A stretch of DNA of 64,000 bases from Solirubrobacteraceae bacterium (GTDB lineage: Bacteria; Actinomycetota; Thermoleophilia; Solirubrobacterales; Solirubrobacteraceae), in the NCBI GenBank assembly GCA_024711025.1, contig JANJTP010000043.1:1-64000 (forward strand), read 5' to 3'. The position numbers and the translations under genes were made by a program. The notes beneath the pieces are model-generated. The model was not told the DNA's origin and did no database searches. It saw only the letters and a program-made list of their open reading frames with translations. Of the stretch, positions 20,651 through 29,186 are shown piece by piece (positions within the stretch are counted from its first letter, which is position 1; each line of letters opens with the position of its first letter).

Positions 20651-21481
20651 GTGGCCACGATCGCCGAGCACACCGAGGAGCTGGGCGGCCGACCGGTGTT
20701 CTGGCGACAGGCGCCGCCCTCTCGGCCCGGCGCCGCGCCCGTGTTGTACCTCCACGGCGTCCCGACCAGCGGCGACGACTGGCTTCCGTTCCTGGAGCGC
20801 ACCGGCGGCCTGGCGCCGGATCTGCCGGGGTTCGGGCGCAGCGGCAAGCGCGCCGACGGCGACTACACGATGGGCGGCTACGCCGCGTTCGTCGACGAGC
20901 TCCTGGCCCACGTCGGCGTCGACCGCGTACGGCTGGTCGTGCACGACTGGGGCGCCGCGGGTCTGCTGTGGGCCGCCGCCCGGCCGGAGCGCGTCGAGCG
21001 CCTCGTGATCGTCAACGCGGTGCCGCTGCTGCCCGGCTACCGCTGGCACCTGATCGCCCGTCTCTGGCGCCGGCGCGGCGTCGGCGAGCTGCTGATGGGA
21101 GCCACGAGCCGCTTCGGCCTGCGCCAGCTCTCGCGCGCCGCCAACGCCGCGCCCGGGCCACTGCCGGACGCGTTCGTCGACCGGGTCCTCGCCCAGCTCG
21201 ACCACGGCACGCAGCGCGCGATCCTGCGCCTGTACCGCACGAGCCCCGAGGAGCGCCTGGCCGAGGCCGGCACGGCCCTCGCCGACCTGCGCTGCCCGAC
21301 GCTCGTCTGCTGGGGCGACCGTGATCCCTACATCCCGCCGCGCTTCGCCGACGCGTACGCCGCCGCGCTCGGCGGCGAGGCGGAGGTGCTGCACCTGCCC
21401 GACGCCGGCCACTGGCCGTGGCTCGACCGGCCCGACCTCGTCGAGCGGCTCGCCCGGTTCCTCGACGAGACGGCCGGCTGA
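20651..21481 (+). CDS. Alpha/beta hydrolase, haloalkane dehalogenase/epoxide hydrolase type
   Basis: A 276-residue alpha/beta hydrolase from GTG 20651 (VATIAEHTEELGG). Oxyanion-side HGVPTSGDDW, nucleophile elbow VVHDWGAAG with an aspartate nucleophile, acid-side WGDRDPYIPP and terminal histidine DAGHWPWLD are visible. An Asp nucleophile in HDWG points to the dehalogenase/epoxide-hydrolase branch rather than a serine esterase; the substrate is unknown. The track ORF reads upstream through nth and should be trimmed. It precedes the membrane protein gene by six bases. Confidence 0.8.
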   Translation: MATIAEHTEELGGRPVFWRQAPPSRPGAAPVLYLHGVPTSGDDWLPFLERTGGLAPDLPGFGRSGKRADGDYTMGGYAAFVDELLAHVGVDRVRLVVHDWGAAGLLWAAARPERVERLVIVNAVPLLPGYRWHLIARLWRRRGVGELLMGATSRFGLRQLSRAANAAPGPLPDAFVDRVLAQLDHGTQRAILRLYRTSPEERLAEAGTALADLRCPTLVCWGDRDPYIPPRFADAYAAALGGEAEVLHLPDAGHWPWLDRPDLVERLARFLDETAG

Positions 21482-21487
21482 CGACAC

Positions 21488-23038
21488 GTGTCGCGCCGCC
21501 TGCCGCCCTGGGCGGTCACCGCCGTCGGCGCCGTCGCCTGGCTGATCGCGGACCCGCCGACGCCCGACCTGGTCGCGCACCTCTACCGCGCCGAGATCGT
21601 CCGCGAGGCCGGGCTCGGAGTCTGGGAGCAGGGCTGGTACGCCGGCCACCACCTGCCGGGCTACAGCGTGCTGATGCCGCCGCTGGCGGCGCTGACGACG
21701 CCGCAGCTCGTCGCCGCGCTCGCCGCCGTCGCCTCCACCTGGTGCTTCACCGCCCTGGCGCGCTCGCACTGGGGCGCGCAGGCGGCCGGTGCCGCCGCGC
21801 TTTGGTTCGCGCTCGCGGCGCTCTCGCCGCTCGTCGGCGGTCAGCTCGCATTCGCCGCCGGGATGGCGCCCGCCCTCGGCGCGCTGCTCGCCGGCGCCCG
21901 CGACCGGCGAGCGCTCGCCGGCGGCCTCGCGGCGGCGACGACGCTGACGAGCCCGGTCGCCGCCGCCTTCCTGCTCCTCGCGGTCGCCGCCTGGTGGCTC
22001 GCGGCGCGCCCTCGCGCCGCGGTCTGGGTCGCGGCCGGGGCGATCGCGCCCGGGGCGCTGATCCTGGTCGCGTTCCCGCAGGGCGGTACGCAGCCGTTCG
22101 CGTTCAGCTCGTTCGCCTGGTCGCTCGCCGTCGCCCTCGTGCTGCTCGTCGTCGCGGGCCGTCGCGAGGCGGCGCTGCGCTGGGGCGCTGCGCTGTACGC
22201 GCTCGTCCTGGTCACCGGCGTGACACTCGACACCCCGCTCGGCGGCAACCTGGTGCGCCTCGCAGCGGTCTTCGCCGGCCCGCTCGCCGCGGGAGCGCTG
22301 TGGCCCGAGCGCCGGCTGCTCCTCGCGCTGCTCGCCGTGCCGCTGCTCTACTGGCAGTGGCTCGCCCCGGTGCGCTCGGTGATCCGCGCGAGCGGCGACC
22401 CGGCGGCGCACGCGGCATTCCATGCCCCGCTGATCGCCGAGCTCGACCGCCGCGCCACGCGCGAGGGCCCGATGCGCATCGAGGTCCCGTTCACCGCGAA
22501 CCACTGGGAGACCCGCTACCTCCCGCTGCGCCATCCGATCGCACGCGGCTGGGAGCGCCAGCTCGACGTGCGGGACAACCCGATCTTCTACGACGCCGGC
22601 GCGCTCACGCCCACCCGCTACCGGCGCTGGCTCGACGACCTCGCGGTCCGCTACGTCGCGCTGGCCGCGACGCGCCCCGATCCCGCGGGGCGCGACGAGG
22701 CGCGCCTCGTCCGCTCCGGCGCCGTGCCCGGGCTGCGTGAGGTCTGGCACGGCGGAGCCTGGCGGCTGTTCGAGGTCCAGCGCGCGCGCCCGCTGGCGAG
22801 CGCGCCCCTGCGCGTCACCCGCCTCGGCGTCGACGAGGTGGCCCTGAGCGGCAGCCGAGCCGGGACCGTGCGCGTGCGGTTCACCCCGTACTGGAAGCTG
22901 GTCGAGGGGGCGGGCTGCGTCTCGCGCGCGCCGGACGGCTGGACGCGGGTGCGCCTCGACCGCCCCGGCGGCGCCCGGCTCGCGGTGCGCTTCAGCCTCG
23001 CGCGCATCGGCGCCGACGGCCCGCGCTGCACGCGCTGA
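21488..23038 (+). CDS. Polytopic membrane protein, possible GT-C type glycosyltransferase
   Basis: A 516-residue protein from GTG 21488. Roughly ten hydrophobic segments occupy residues 8-310 (for example LVAALAAVASTWCFTALA and LALLAVPLLYWQWLAPV), followed by a soluble C-terminal domain of about 200 residues ending PRCTR. An early acidic loop (DLVAHLYRAEIVREAG) resembles the first periplasmic loop of GT-C enzymes, which use polyprenyl-phosphate sugars. No decisive signature is seen, so a function in envelope glycosylation is only a suggestion. It is in line with the inositol-lipid genes downstream. Confidence 0.6.
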   Translation: MSRRLPPWAVTAVGAVAWLIADPPTPDLVAHLYRAEIVREAGLGVWEQGWYAGHHLPGYSVLMPPLAALTTPQLVAALAAVASTWCFTALARSHWGAQAAGAAALWFALAALSPLVGGQLAFAAGMAPALGALLAGARDRRALAGGLAAATTLTSPVAAAFLLLAVAAWWLAARPRAAVWVAAGAIAPGALILVAFPQGGTQPFAFSSFAWSLAVALVLLVVAGRREAALRWGAALYALVLVTGVTLDTPLGGNLVRLAAVFAGPLAAGALWPERRLLLALLAVPLLYWQWLAPVRSVIRASGDPAAHAAFHAPLIAELDRRATREGPMRIEVPFTANHWETRYLPLRHPIARGWERQLDVRDNPIFYDAGALTPTRYRRWLDDLAVRYVALAATRPDPAGRDEARLVRSGAVPGLREVWHGGAWRLFEVQRARPLASAPLRVTRLGVDEVALSGSRAGTVRVRFTPYWKLVEGAGCVSRAPDGWTRVRLDRPGGARLAVRFSLARIGADGPRCTR

Positions 23039-23093
23039 TCGTCGCGGCGGGCCTTCAACGCCCGCCCGCACGCGGGTAGGATCTGAGGTGCTC

Positions 23094-23867
23094 ATGCGCG
23101 CCCGCATTCAGACGCGCCTCGGGCGCCTCCTTCCCCACGGGCCTGTCGACGTGCTCGTCCAGGTGGCGCTGATGTGGGCCACGTACATGGCCTACCGCGT
23201 CGTGCGCGGCTGGATCGACGACCCCCAGGGGGCGGCCGCCGCGTTCCAGAACGCGCGCGCGATCATCGATATCGAGCGCTCGCTCGGGATCTTCGTCGAG
23301 CCCCACCTGCAGCGGCTGATCGGCCCGACCGGCATCGCCGCCGACGCCGCGTCGTGGATCTACCTCAACGCCCAGGTGACGGTGACGCTCGGCGCGTTCG
23401 CCTACCTCTACCTGCGCCACAACCACAGCTTCTACTTCGTTCGCAACATGTTCATCGTCTCGTGGCTGATCGCGCTCGTCGGCTATGCGCTGCTGCCGAC
23501 CGCCCCGCCGCGCTTCTTCCCCGAGTGGGGGTTCGTCGACAGCGTGGCCGACTTCACCGGCGTGCAGCCGGACAGCCTCGCGGCGACCGCGCTGTTCAAC
23601 CCCTACGCGGCGGTGCCATCGATGCACGTGGCGTTCGCGATGATGATCGGCGTGCCGCTGGCGATGCTCACGAGGCACCGGGTCGTGCGCCGGTTCTGGG
23701 CCTGCTATCCGGTGCTCGTCTCGCTCGTCATCGTCGTCACCGGCAACCACTTCATCATCGATGCCGTGCTGGGAGCGCTGACCGCGCTCGCCGCGGCATC
23801 GGCGGCCGTCTGGCTCGCCCGCGCCCATCCGGCGTGGGGCTTCCGCTCCGAGCTGGCGCGCGCCTGA
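23094..23867 (+). CDS. PAP2-superfamily membrane phosphatase/phosphotransferase (inositol-phosphoceramide-synthase-like)
   Basis: A 257-residue polytopic protein with about six membrane spans. The PAP2 catalytic motifs are present: VPSMHVAFA, and GNHFIIDAVLGA with His and Asp. Family members dephosphorylate lipid phosphates or, in AUR1-like forms, transfer phosphoinositol. The ATG at 23094 is chosen because GAGG sits five bases upstream; the track starts at GTG 23088. Its TGA shares a base with the next ATG. Next to a CDP-alcohol phosphatidyltransferase and inositol-phosphate synthase, a step in inositol-lipid synthesis is likely. Confidence 0.75.
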   Translation: MRARIQTRLGRLLPHGPVDVLVQVALMWATYMAYRVVRGWIDDPQGAAAAFQNARAIIDIERSLGIFVEPHLQRLIGPTGIAADAASWIYLNAQVTVTLGAFAYLYLRHNHSFYFVRNMFIVSWLIALVGYALLPTAPPRFFPEWGFVDSVADFTGVQPDSLAATALFNPYAAVPSMHVAFAMMIGVPLAMLTRHRVVRRFWACYPVLVSLVIVVTGNHFIIDAVLGALTALAAASAAVWLARAHPAWGFRSELARA

Positions 23868-24529
23868 TGGCCGATCGCGCAACCAGGCCGCGCCCGCCGG
23901 CGCGAGTCGCCGGCGAGCGCCGCGAGGCGGTGCGCAACGCGCTCATCGAGTCGCGCCTCACGCCGAACGCGATCTCGCTGACGGGCCTCGCGCTCGTCGT
24001 GCTCGGCGCCGCGCTCGTCTGGGCGGAGCTGCTCGTGGTCGGCGGCGCCGCGTTCGCCGTCGGCTCGATCTGCGACACGCTCGACGGCCGCTACTCGCGG
24101 ATGTCCGGCAAGGGCACCCAGTTCGGCGCGTTCCTCGACTCGACGCTCGACCGCGTCGGCGAGGGGCTGACGCTGTTCGCCGTCGCCTACCTGTTCGCGA
24201 GGAGCGACCAGCCGGTGAACGCGGCGCTGTGCACGTTCGCCGTGCTCGCCTCGCTCATGGTGAGCTACACGCGCGCGCGTGCGGAGGCGCTCGCGGCCAG
24301 CGCCGCGGTCGGCTTCGGCAGCCGCCCGACACGGGTCGTCATCCTCTCGGCCGGCCTGATCCTGGCGGGTATCCTGGGCTACGACGACCCCGTCAACGCG
24401 CTTTCGATCTCGGTCTGGCTATTGGCGGCGATCAGCACTCTGACCACGGTGCAGCGGATCCTCCACGTTCGCGCCGAGCTGCGCCGCGCATCGACCGAGG
24501 CGTCGACGGCGGCGCCCGCCGAGCTGTAA
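23867..24529 (+). CDS. CDP-alcohol phosphatidyltransferase, probable phosphatidylinositol-phosphate synthase
   Basis: A 220-residue integral membrane enzyme from the ATG at 23867. It has the CDP-OH-P signature DTLDGRYSR, then G-x3-D-x3-D in GAFLDSTLD; the usual AR is SR. Five or six hydrophobic helices follow. In mycobacteria the homologous enzyme joins CDP-diacylglycerol and inositol 1-phosphate to give PI phosphate; the inositol-phosphate synthase gene immediately downstream supports that acceptor. Other alcohols (glycerol-P) cannot be excluded from sequence alone. Confidence 0.82.
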   Translation: MADRATRPRPPARVAGERREAVRNALIESRLTPNAISLTGLALVVLGAALVWAELLVVGGAAFAVGSICDTLDGRYSRMSGKGTQFGAFLDSTLDRVGEGLTLFAVAYLFARSDQPVNAALCTFAVLASLMVSYTRARAEALAASAAVGFGSRPTRVVILSAGLILAGILGYDDPVNALSISVWLLAAISTLTTVQRILHVRAELRRASTEASTAAPAEL

Positions 24530-24584
24530 CCGCGCCCATAGGGCGGGGTGTTCATCCCAACGATTGTTCGGAGAAGGGAACGAA

Positions 24585-25850
24585 TTGACAACGAACGGAA
24601 GCGGCGCGGCGCTCGCGAGCGGCGCATCTGCGAACGGAAGCGGCCGCTACCAGAACGACAAGGTGCGGGTCGCGATCATCGGCGTCGGCAACTGCGCGAG
24701 CTCGTTCGTCCAGGGCGTCGCCCACTACCGCGACGCCGACGCCGACGGCCAGGTGCCGGGGCTCATGCACGTGGACCTCGGCGGCTACCACGTGAGCGAC
24801 ATCGAGTTCACGTGCGCGTTCGACATCAACCGCACGAAGGTCGGCAAGGACCTCGGCCAGGCGATCTGGGCCGACCCCAACAACACGATCAAGTTCGCGA
24901 AGGTGCCGAAGAGCCTCGGCGCCCAGGTGCATCGCGGGATGACGCTGGACGGCATCGGCAAGTACGCCAAGGAGGTCATCACGAAGGCCCCGGGCGAGAC
25001 GGCCGACATCGTCTCGATCCTCCGTGAGACGCGCACCGACGTCGTCGTCTCCTACCTGCCGGTCGGCTCGGAGGACGCCACGCGCTGGTACGTCGAGCAG
25101 GTGCTCGAGGCCGGCTGCGCGTTCGTCAACTGCATCCCGGTGTTCATCGCCAGCGAGGACTACTGGGACAAGCGCTTCAAGAAGGCCGGGCTGCCGATCA
25201 TCGGCGACGACATCAAGAGCCAGGTCGGCGCGACGATCGTGCACCGCACGCTCGCCCGGCTGTTCCACGACCGCGGCGTGAAGATGCTGCGCACGTCGCA
25301 GCTCAACGTCGGCGGCAACATGGACTTCAAGAACATGCTCGAGCGCGAGCGGCTGGAGTCCAAGAAGATCTCCAAGACGCAGGCCGTGACCTCGATCATG
25401 GGCCACGAGCTGCCGCCGAACGACGTCTACATCGGCCCCTCCGACTACGTGCCGTGGCTCACCGACCGCAAGTGGGCTCACATCCGCGTCGAGGGCCAGG
25501 CGTTCGGCGACGTGCCGCTGAACCTCGAGATGAAGCTCGAGGTCTGGGACTCGCCGAACTCGGCCGGCATCGTCATCGACGCCGTCCGGCTCTGCAAGCT
25601 GGCGCTCAACAACGGGGTCGCCGGCCAGCTCGACGGCCCGAGCTCGTACCTCATGAAGTCGCCGAAGAACCAGCGTCCCGACGACCAGGCCCGTCAGGAC
25701 ACCGACAAGTTCATCGCGCGGTACGCCGGCAAGGCGGCCCCGCGGAGCACGTCGAAGGGGCGCAGCGCGCCGAAGAAGGCCGCAAGCGCCGCGAGGGCCA
25801 CGAGCGCCGCAAAGGCCACGAGCCCCGCAAAGGCCGCCAAGACCGACTGA
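24585..25850 (+). CDS. ino1: Myo-inositol-1-phosphate synthase with basic Ala/Lys tail
   Basis: A 421-residue NAD-dependent enzyme converting glucose 6-phosphate to inositol 1-phosphate. [18 protein letters not shown] is the Rossmann loop; [15 protein letters not shown] and [14 protein letters not shown] are the catalytic core signatures. The TTG at 24585 is favoured (GAAGGGA a few bases upstream) over the in-frame TTG at 24564. After the conserved end (about residue 385) comes a Lys/Ala/Ser/Thr-rich tail ([17 protein letters not shown]), histone-H1-like and unusual for the family. It provides substrate for the upstream phosphatidyltransferase. Confidence 0.92.
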   Translation: MTTNGSGAALASGASANGSGRYQNDKVRVAIIGVGNCASSFVQGVAHYRDADADGQVPGLMHVDLGGYHVSDIEFTCAFDINRTKVGKDLGQAIWADPNNTIKFAKVPKSLGAQVHRGMTLDGIGKYAKEVITKAPGETADIVSILRETRTDVVVSYLPVGSEDATRWYVEQVLEAGCAFVNCIPVFIASEDYWDKRFKKAGLPIIGDDIKSQVGATIVHRTLARLFHDRGVKMLRTSQLNVGGNMDFKNMLERERLESKKISKTQAVTSIMGHELPPNDVYIGPSDYVPWLTDRKWAHIRVEGQAFGDVPLNLEMKLEVWDSPNSAGIVIDAVRLCKLALNNGVAGQLDGPSSYLMKSPKNQRPDDQARQDTDKFIARYAGKAAPRSTSKGRSAPKKAASAARATSAAKATSPAKAAKTD

Positions 25851-25935
25851 CCGCGGGCTTGCGCGGCCACGTGGCCGCACAAGCCCGCCTCCGGCGCGGC
25901 CCGCCCCGATGCGGGCCGCGCCTATCCTCTGCTCG

Positions 25936-27828
25936 ATGGCCGAGCGCCTCGCGATCGCCCAGGTGAGCCCCTACCCCTGGGAGCGCCCCCACGAGGTGAC
26001 CGACCTCGTCCGCGGCGTCAGCGACGAGCTGGCAGGCCGCGGGCACCGGGTGATCGTCGTCGCCCCGTCGTCGTCGCCGGCGCTCGTGCGCGACGGACGG
26101 CGCGCCGTCCGCGCGCTGGCGGTCGGTGAGCTGCCGCAGGACGGCGGCGAGCCGCTGCTGCTGGCGGTCGGCGAGGCCGTCGAGCCCCCGTTGCCGGGCC
26201 GGCGCCACGCGGCGGCGCTGCCGATCGCCGTGACCCGCACGCTCGGCGAGCTGTTCGCAAAGGCGCCGCTGGACATCGTGCACGTCCATGAGCCGTTCGC
26301 GCCGAGCATCGCAAGCGCCGCGCTGCGAGCATCGCGAGCGCTGAACGTCGGGTCGTTCCACGTTCCCCAGGAGCGCCTCGTCGCCACCCAGGTTGCGCGA
26401 CGCATGGTGCAGCTCGTCTTCGGCCGACTCGACGTGCGCACCGCGGCCTACCGGACGACGGCTGAGCTGATGGGGCGCCACTTCCCCGCCGCCTACCGCC
26501 TGCTGGCACCCGGTGCCCCGGCGCTCGAGCGCGTCGCGCGGGCGCCTGACGTCCCGCTGCGGATCGCGTTCCTCGACGAGGAGGAGCGCCCGGCGCTGCG
26601 ACTGCTGCTGAGGGCGCTGCGCCACCTCGAGACCGACCGGCCCTGGGAGCTCGTCGTGCGCAGCGCGCGCGGCCCGTCCTCGACGCCTCTGCGTGCCAGT
26701 CTGCGCGAGCGGGTCAGCTACGTCTCTCCGGACGCGCTCGGCGCCGACGAGCTGCTCGCCGGCGCCGACCTGCTCGTCGCCGCCTCGGCCGGCGCGGAGC
26801 CGCAGCCGGGCCTGCTGGCCCGCGCCTGCGCCGCCGGGGCGGTGCCGCTCGCCACGGCCCTGCCGGTCTACGAGGACGTCCTGGGCGAGGGCGAGCGCGG
26901 TTTGCTGTTCCAGCCGCGCGACGCCGACTCGCTCGCGGGTCAGCTCGCCCGGCTGATCGACGACGACGCGCTGCGCCGTCGGCTCGCCGCCGCGGCCCGG
27001 CCACGGCCGTGGAGCGTCGTCGCCGACGAGCTGGAGCTGATGTACGAGGAGGTCGCGGCCCGCCGAAAGGACCGCGGCACCGGCGACGGGACGCGTCGCC
27101 GGCTCGCAGGGCGGCGGATGATCGACGTCGACCTCCACATGCACACCGACCACAGCCACGACTGCGCCACGCCGGTCGAGGTGCTCCTGGCGACGGCGCG
27201 CGAGCGCGGCCTCGGAGCCGTCGCGATCACCGACCACAACGAGATCTCGGGCGCGCTGGAGGCCGCGGAGAAGGCCGCCGAGTACGGAGTGAAGGTGATC
27301 GTCGGCGAGGAGGTCAAGACGGCCAGCCAGGGCGAGGTGATCGGCCTCTTCCTGTCCGAGCTGATCCCCCGCGGACTGACGCTCGAGGAGACCCTCGCCG
27401 AGATCCGCAGGCAGGGCGGCCTCGTCTACGTGCCCCACCCGTTCGACCGGATGCACTCGGTACCCGACTACGAGCACCTCCTGCGGGTCATCGAGCAGAT
27501 CGACGCGATCGAGGTCTTCAACCCGCGCGTGGCGTTCAGCGCGTTCAACGAGGAGGCGGCGCGATTTGCCGCCAAGTACCGGATCGCCGCCGGGGCCGGC
27601 TCCGACGCTCACGTGGCGCAGGGGCTCGGCACCGCGCGCGTGCGAATGCGCGACTTCGACGGGCCGGAGGAGTTCCTCGCATCGCTGCGCGACGGCGAGA
27701 TCCGCTCGACGCCGACCAGCTACGCGTACGTGCAGGTGCTGAAGTTCCTGCAGACGAAGGCGACGCCTCCCGGCGCACGCCGAACTGTCCGCGAGCGCCG
27801 CGTTCGCCGCGTCTCGCGCAAGGGCTGA
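25936..27828 (+). CDS. Fusion of a GT4-like glycosyltransferase domain and a PHP phosphoesterase
   Basis: A 630-residue, two-domain protein. Residues 1-385 resemble a GT4/GT-B glycosyltransferase (opening AIAQVSPYPWERPHEVTDLV; C-terminal Rossmann half with GLLFQPRDADSLAGQLARLI). Residues about 395-600 form a PHP domain with a full metal set: DLHMHTDHSHD, ITDHNE, GEEVKT, YVPHPFDR and GSDAH. The GT half lacks expected residues: the EX7E second Glu is Arg (EPQPGLLAR) and the Arg/Lys donor-binding pair is not recognisable. The tail is strongly basic (RRVRRVSRKG). Position after the inositol genes suggests lipid or glycan phosphate processing; the substrate is unknown. Confidence 0.75.
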   Translation: MAERLAIAQVSPYPWERPHEVTDLVRGVSDELAGRGHRVIVVAPSSSPALVRDGRRAVRALAVGELPQDGGEPLLLAVGEAVEPPLPGRRHAAALPIAVTRTLGELFAKAPLDIVHVHEPFAPSIASAALRASRALNVGSFHVPQERLVATQVARRMVQLVFGRLDVRTAAYRTTAELMGRHFPAAYRLLAPGAPALERVARAPDVPLRIAFLDEEERPALRLLLRALRHLETDRPWELVVRSARGPSSTPLRASLRERVSYVSPDALGADELLAGADLLVAASAGAEPQPGLLARACAAGAVPLATALPVYEDVLGEGERGLLFQPRDADSLAGQLARLIDDDALRRRLAAAARPRPWSVVADELELMYEEVAARRKDRGTGDGTRRRLAGRRMIDVDLHMHTDHSHDCATPVEVLLATARERGLGAVAITDHNEISGALEAAEKAAEYGVKVIVGEEVKTASQGEVIGLFLSELIPRGLTLEETLAEIRRQGGLVYVPHPFDRMHSVPDYEHLLRVIEQIDAIEVFNPRVAFSAFNEEAARFAAKYRIAAGAGSDAHVAQGLGTARVRMRDFDGPEEFLASLRDGEIRSTPTSYAYVQVLKFLQTKATPPGARRTVRERRVRRVSRKG

Positions 27829-27875
27829 TGCACGGCGAGGGAGACGCTCGGGGCCCGTCGAATCCCTGAGCACCC

Positions 27876-28484
27876 GTGCCCGTGACGACCGATGACGAGA
27901 TCCGCGAGAAGTACCTCGAGCGCGCGATCCGCGAGATGAACGCGCTGACCCGCGAGATCCAGGCCTGCAGGCGCTGCCCGCGCGGCAGCCTCATCCCGGT
28001 GCTCGGCTCCGGCCACCCGCAGGCCGACATATTCCTGCTCAAGCACGCGCCCGTCGCCTCGGAGATCGAGGAGGGAGTCGCCTTCTACGGACGCTCGGGG
28101 ACCGCGCTGCGCAAGTCGCTCGGGCGGCTCGGCATCGATCCGCTCGCGGTCTACGGGACGCTCTGCGTGAAGTGCCCGGTCGGCGACGGCTCGCTCGCCG
28201 ACCCCGCGTGCGTGGCGCGAGTCGCCGAGGAGCTCGCGATCGTGCAGCCGAGGCTCGTCGTTGCGATGGGCCGCGAGACGCTTGCCGTGCTCGAGGACCT
28301 CGAGCTGCCGCTGTCCGAGACGCTTCGCTGGGCGCCGGGCGAGATCCAGGGCTTCACGCCGTCGATCGACCTGCTCGCGACGCCGAACATCGACGAGGCG
28401 CTCGACGAGGAGGACGCCAAGCGCGCCTTCTGGACCGCCTTTCGCGCCCTCGGCGACTGGTGGGCCGACCTGCCGCCCTACTAG
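27876..28484 (+). CDS. Uracil-DNA glycosylase superfamily protein (family 4-like, atypical)
   Basis: A 202-residue UDG-fold protein. ACRRCP and LCVKCP give four cysteines placed like the [4Fe-4S] ligands of family 4/5 UDGs. The catalytic-loop region is LKHAPVASEIEEGVAFYGRSG instead of the usual GEAPG-type loop, and the HPS motif is replaced by ATPNIDEA, so uracil excision is uncertain. VVAMGRETLAVL matches the central strand. The start is GTG 27876, with GTG 27882 possible. It follows the GT-PHP gene by 47 bp. Confidence 0.7.
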   Translation: MPVTTDDEIREKYLERAIREMNALTREIQACRRCPRGSLIPVLGSGHPQADIFLLKHAPVASEIEEGVAFYGRSGTALRKSLGRLGIDPLAVYGTLCVKCPVGDGSLADPACVARVAEELAIVQPRLVVAMGRETLAVLEDLELPLSETLRWAPGEIQGFTPSIDLLATPNIDEALDEEDAKRAFWTAFRALGDWWADLPPY

Positions 28485-28623
28485 CGAGCCCGGGCCGGCG
28501 CCGGCCGCCCCGTGAGCGACAGGCCCGTCGGGCCGGCACGGCACCGGGGCCGAGCGTTCGCTCCTCGATCGAGCTGTCCGTCGCGATTCGAGCGCCCGCT
28601 CGTTGCGCGCTATCGTCCGCCGC

Positions 28624-28812
28624 ATGGACGCCAGCGAGCACGAGCACCCCGACGTCGAGCCGGACGAGCTCGTCCAGGACGAGCTCGAGCTCGAGGACGT
28701 CGACCCCGAGGAGATGGTCCCGGTGCCGCCGGAGGGCGACGAGGCCGAGTACCTGCGCCGCCTCGAGGAGCACGAGGTCGTGCCGCTCGAGTCCGACGAC
28801 GCGGAGGAGTAG
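28624..28812 (+). CDS. Small, highly acidic hypothetical protein
   Basis: A 62-residue protein from the ATG at 28624 (MDASEHEHPDVEPDEL...). About 27 residues are Asp or Glu and the only basic side chains besides His are two Arg. No signal peptide, membrane span or known domain is seen. Codon use and a G/C-rich third position fit a real gene, and it ends 11 bp from the convergent SnoaL-like gene. Function not recognised. Confidence 0.55.
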   Translation: MDASEHEHPDVEPDELVQDELELEDVDPEEMVPVPPEGDEAEYLRRLEEHEVVPLESDDAEE

Positions 28813-28823
28813 GCGGAGCTCCC

Positions 28824-29186
28824 TCAGGCCCGCAGACGGACCATGCCCGAGCCGATGTCGCCGGCGGAGCCGGGCTTCACGTAGATCTCCTCGATCAGCT
28901 CGATCAGCCCTTCGCGCAGCTCGTAGAAGCCTGCGACCACGAGGTCGCCGCCCGGGCCGGCGAGGTGCGCGATGACGGCGAGCTCGGCGCTGCGCCCGGT
29001 GATCGACCGCACGGACTCGACCCGCCCGCTCTGGTGGACGAGCCGCAGGAACGCCAGGTAGTCGTCGCGCCCGGGATTGCTCGCCTGCGCCGGGAGAGAG
29101 ACGCGCAGGCGGGGGCGCAGCTGCGCCGCAAGCGATTCCCAGTCGCCCTCGCTGCGCGCTCGCCAGAAGCGGTCGACCGCGTTCAC
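28824..29186 (-). CDS. SnoaL/NTF2-like small protein
   Basis: A 120-residue protein (VNAVDRFWRARSEGDWESLAAQL...) with the alpha+beta cone layout of SnoaL-like proteins: an N-terminal helix pair, then strands in FYELREGLIELIEEIYVKPG. The catalytic residues typical of the cyclases are not evident, so the role is open. Its GTG start overlaps the stop of the upstream oxidoreductase, implying co-transcription. Confidence 0.65.
   Translation of the reverse strand: MNAVDRFWRARSEGDWESLAAQLRPRLRVSLPAQASNPGRDDYLAFLRLVHQSGRVESVRSITGRSAELAVIAHLAGPGGDLVVAGFYELREGLIELIEEIYVKPGSAGDIGSGMVRLRA

Noticed and set aside
28486-28510. Rho-independent terminator at GGCCGGCGCCGGCC
   Set aside because: It is a GC palindrome without a T-run; such strings are common by chance at this composition.
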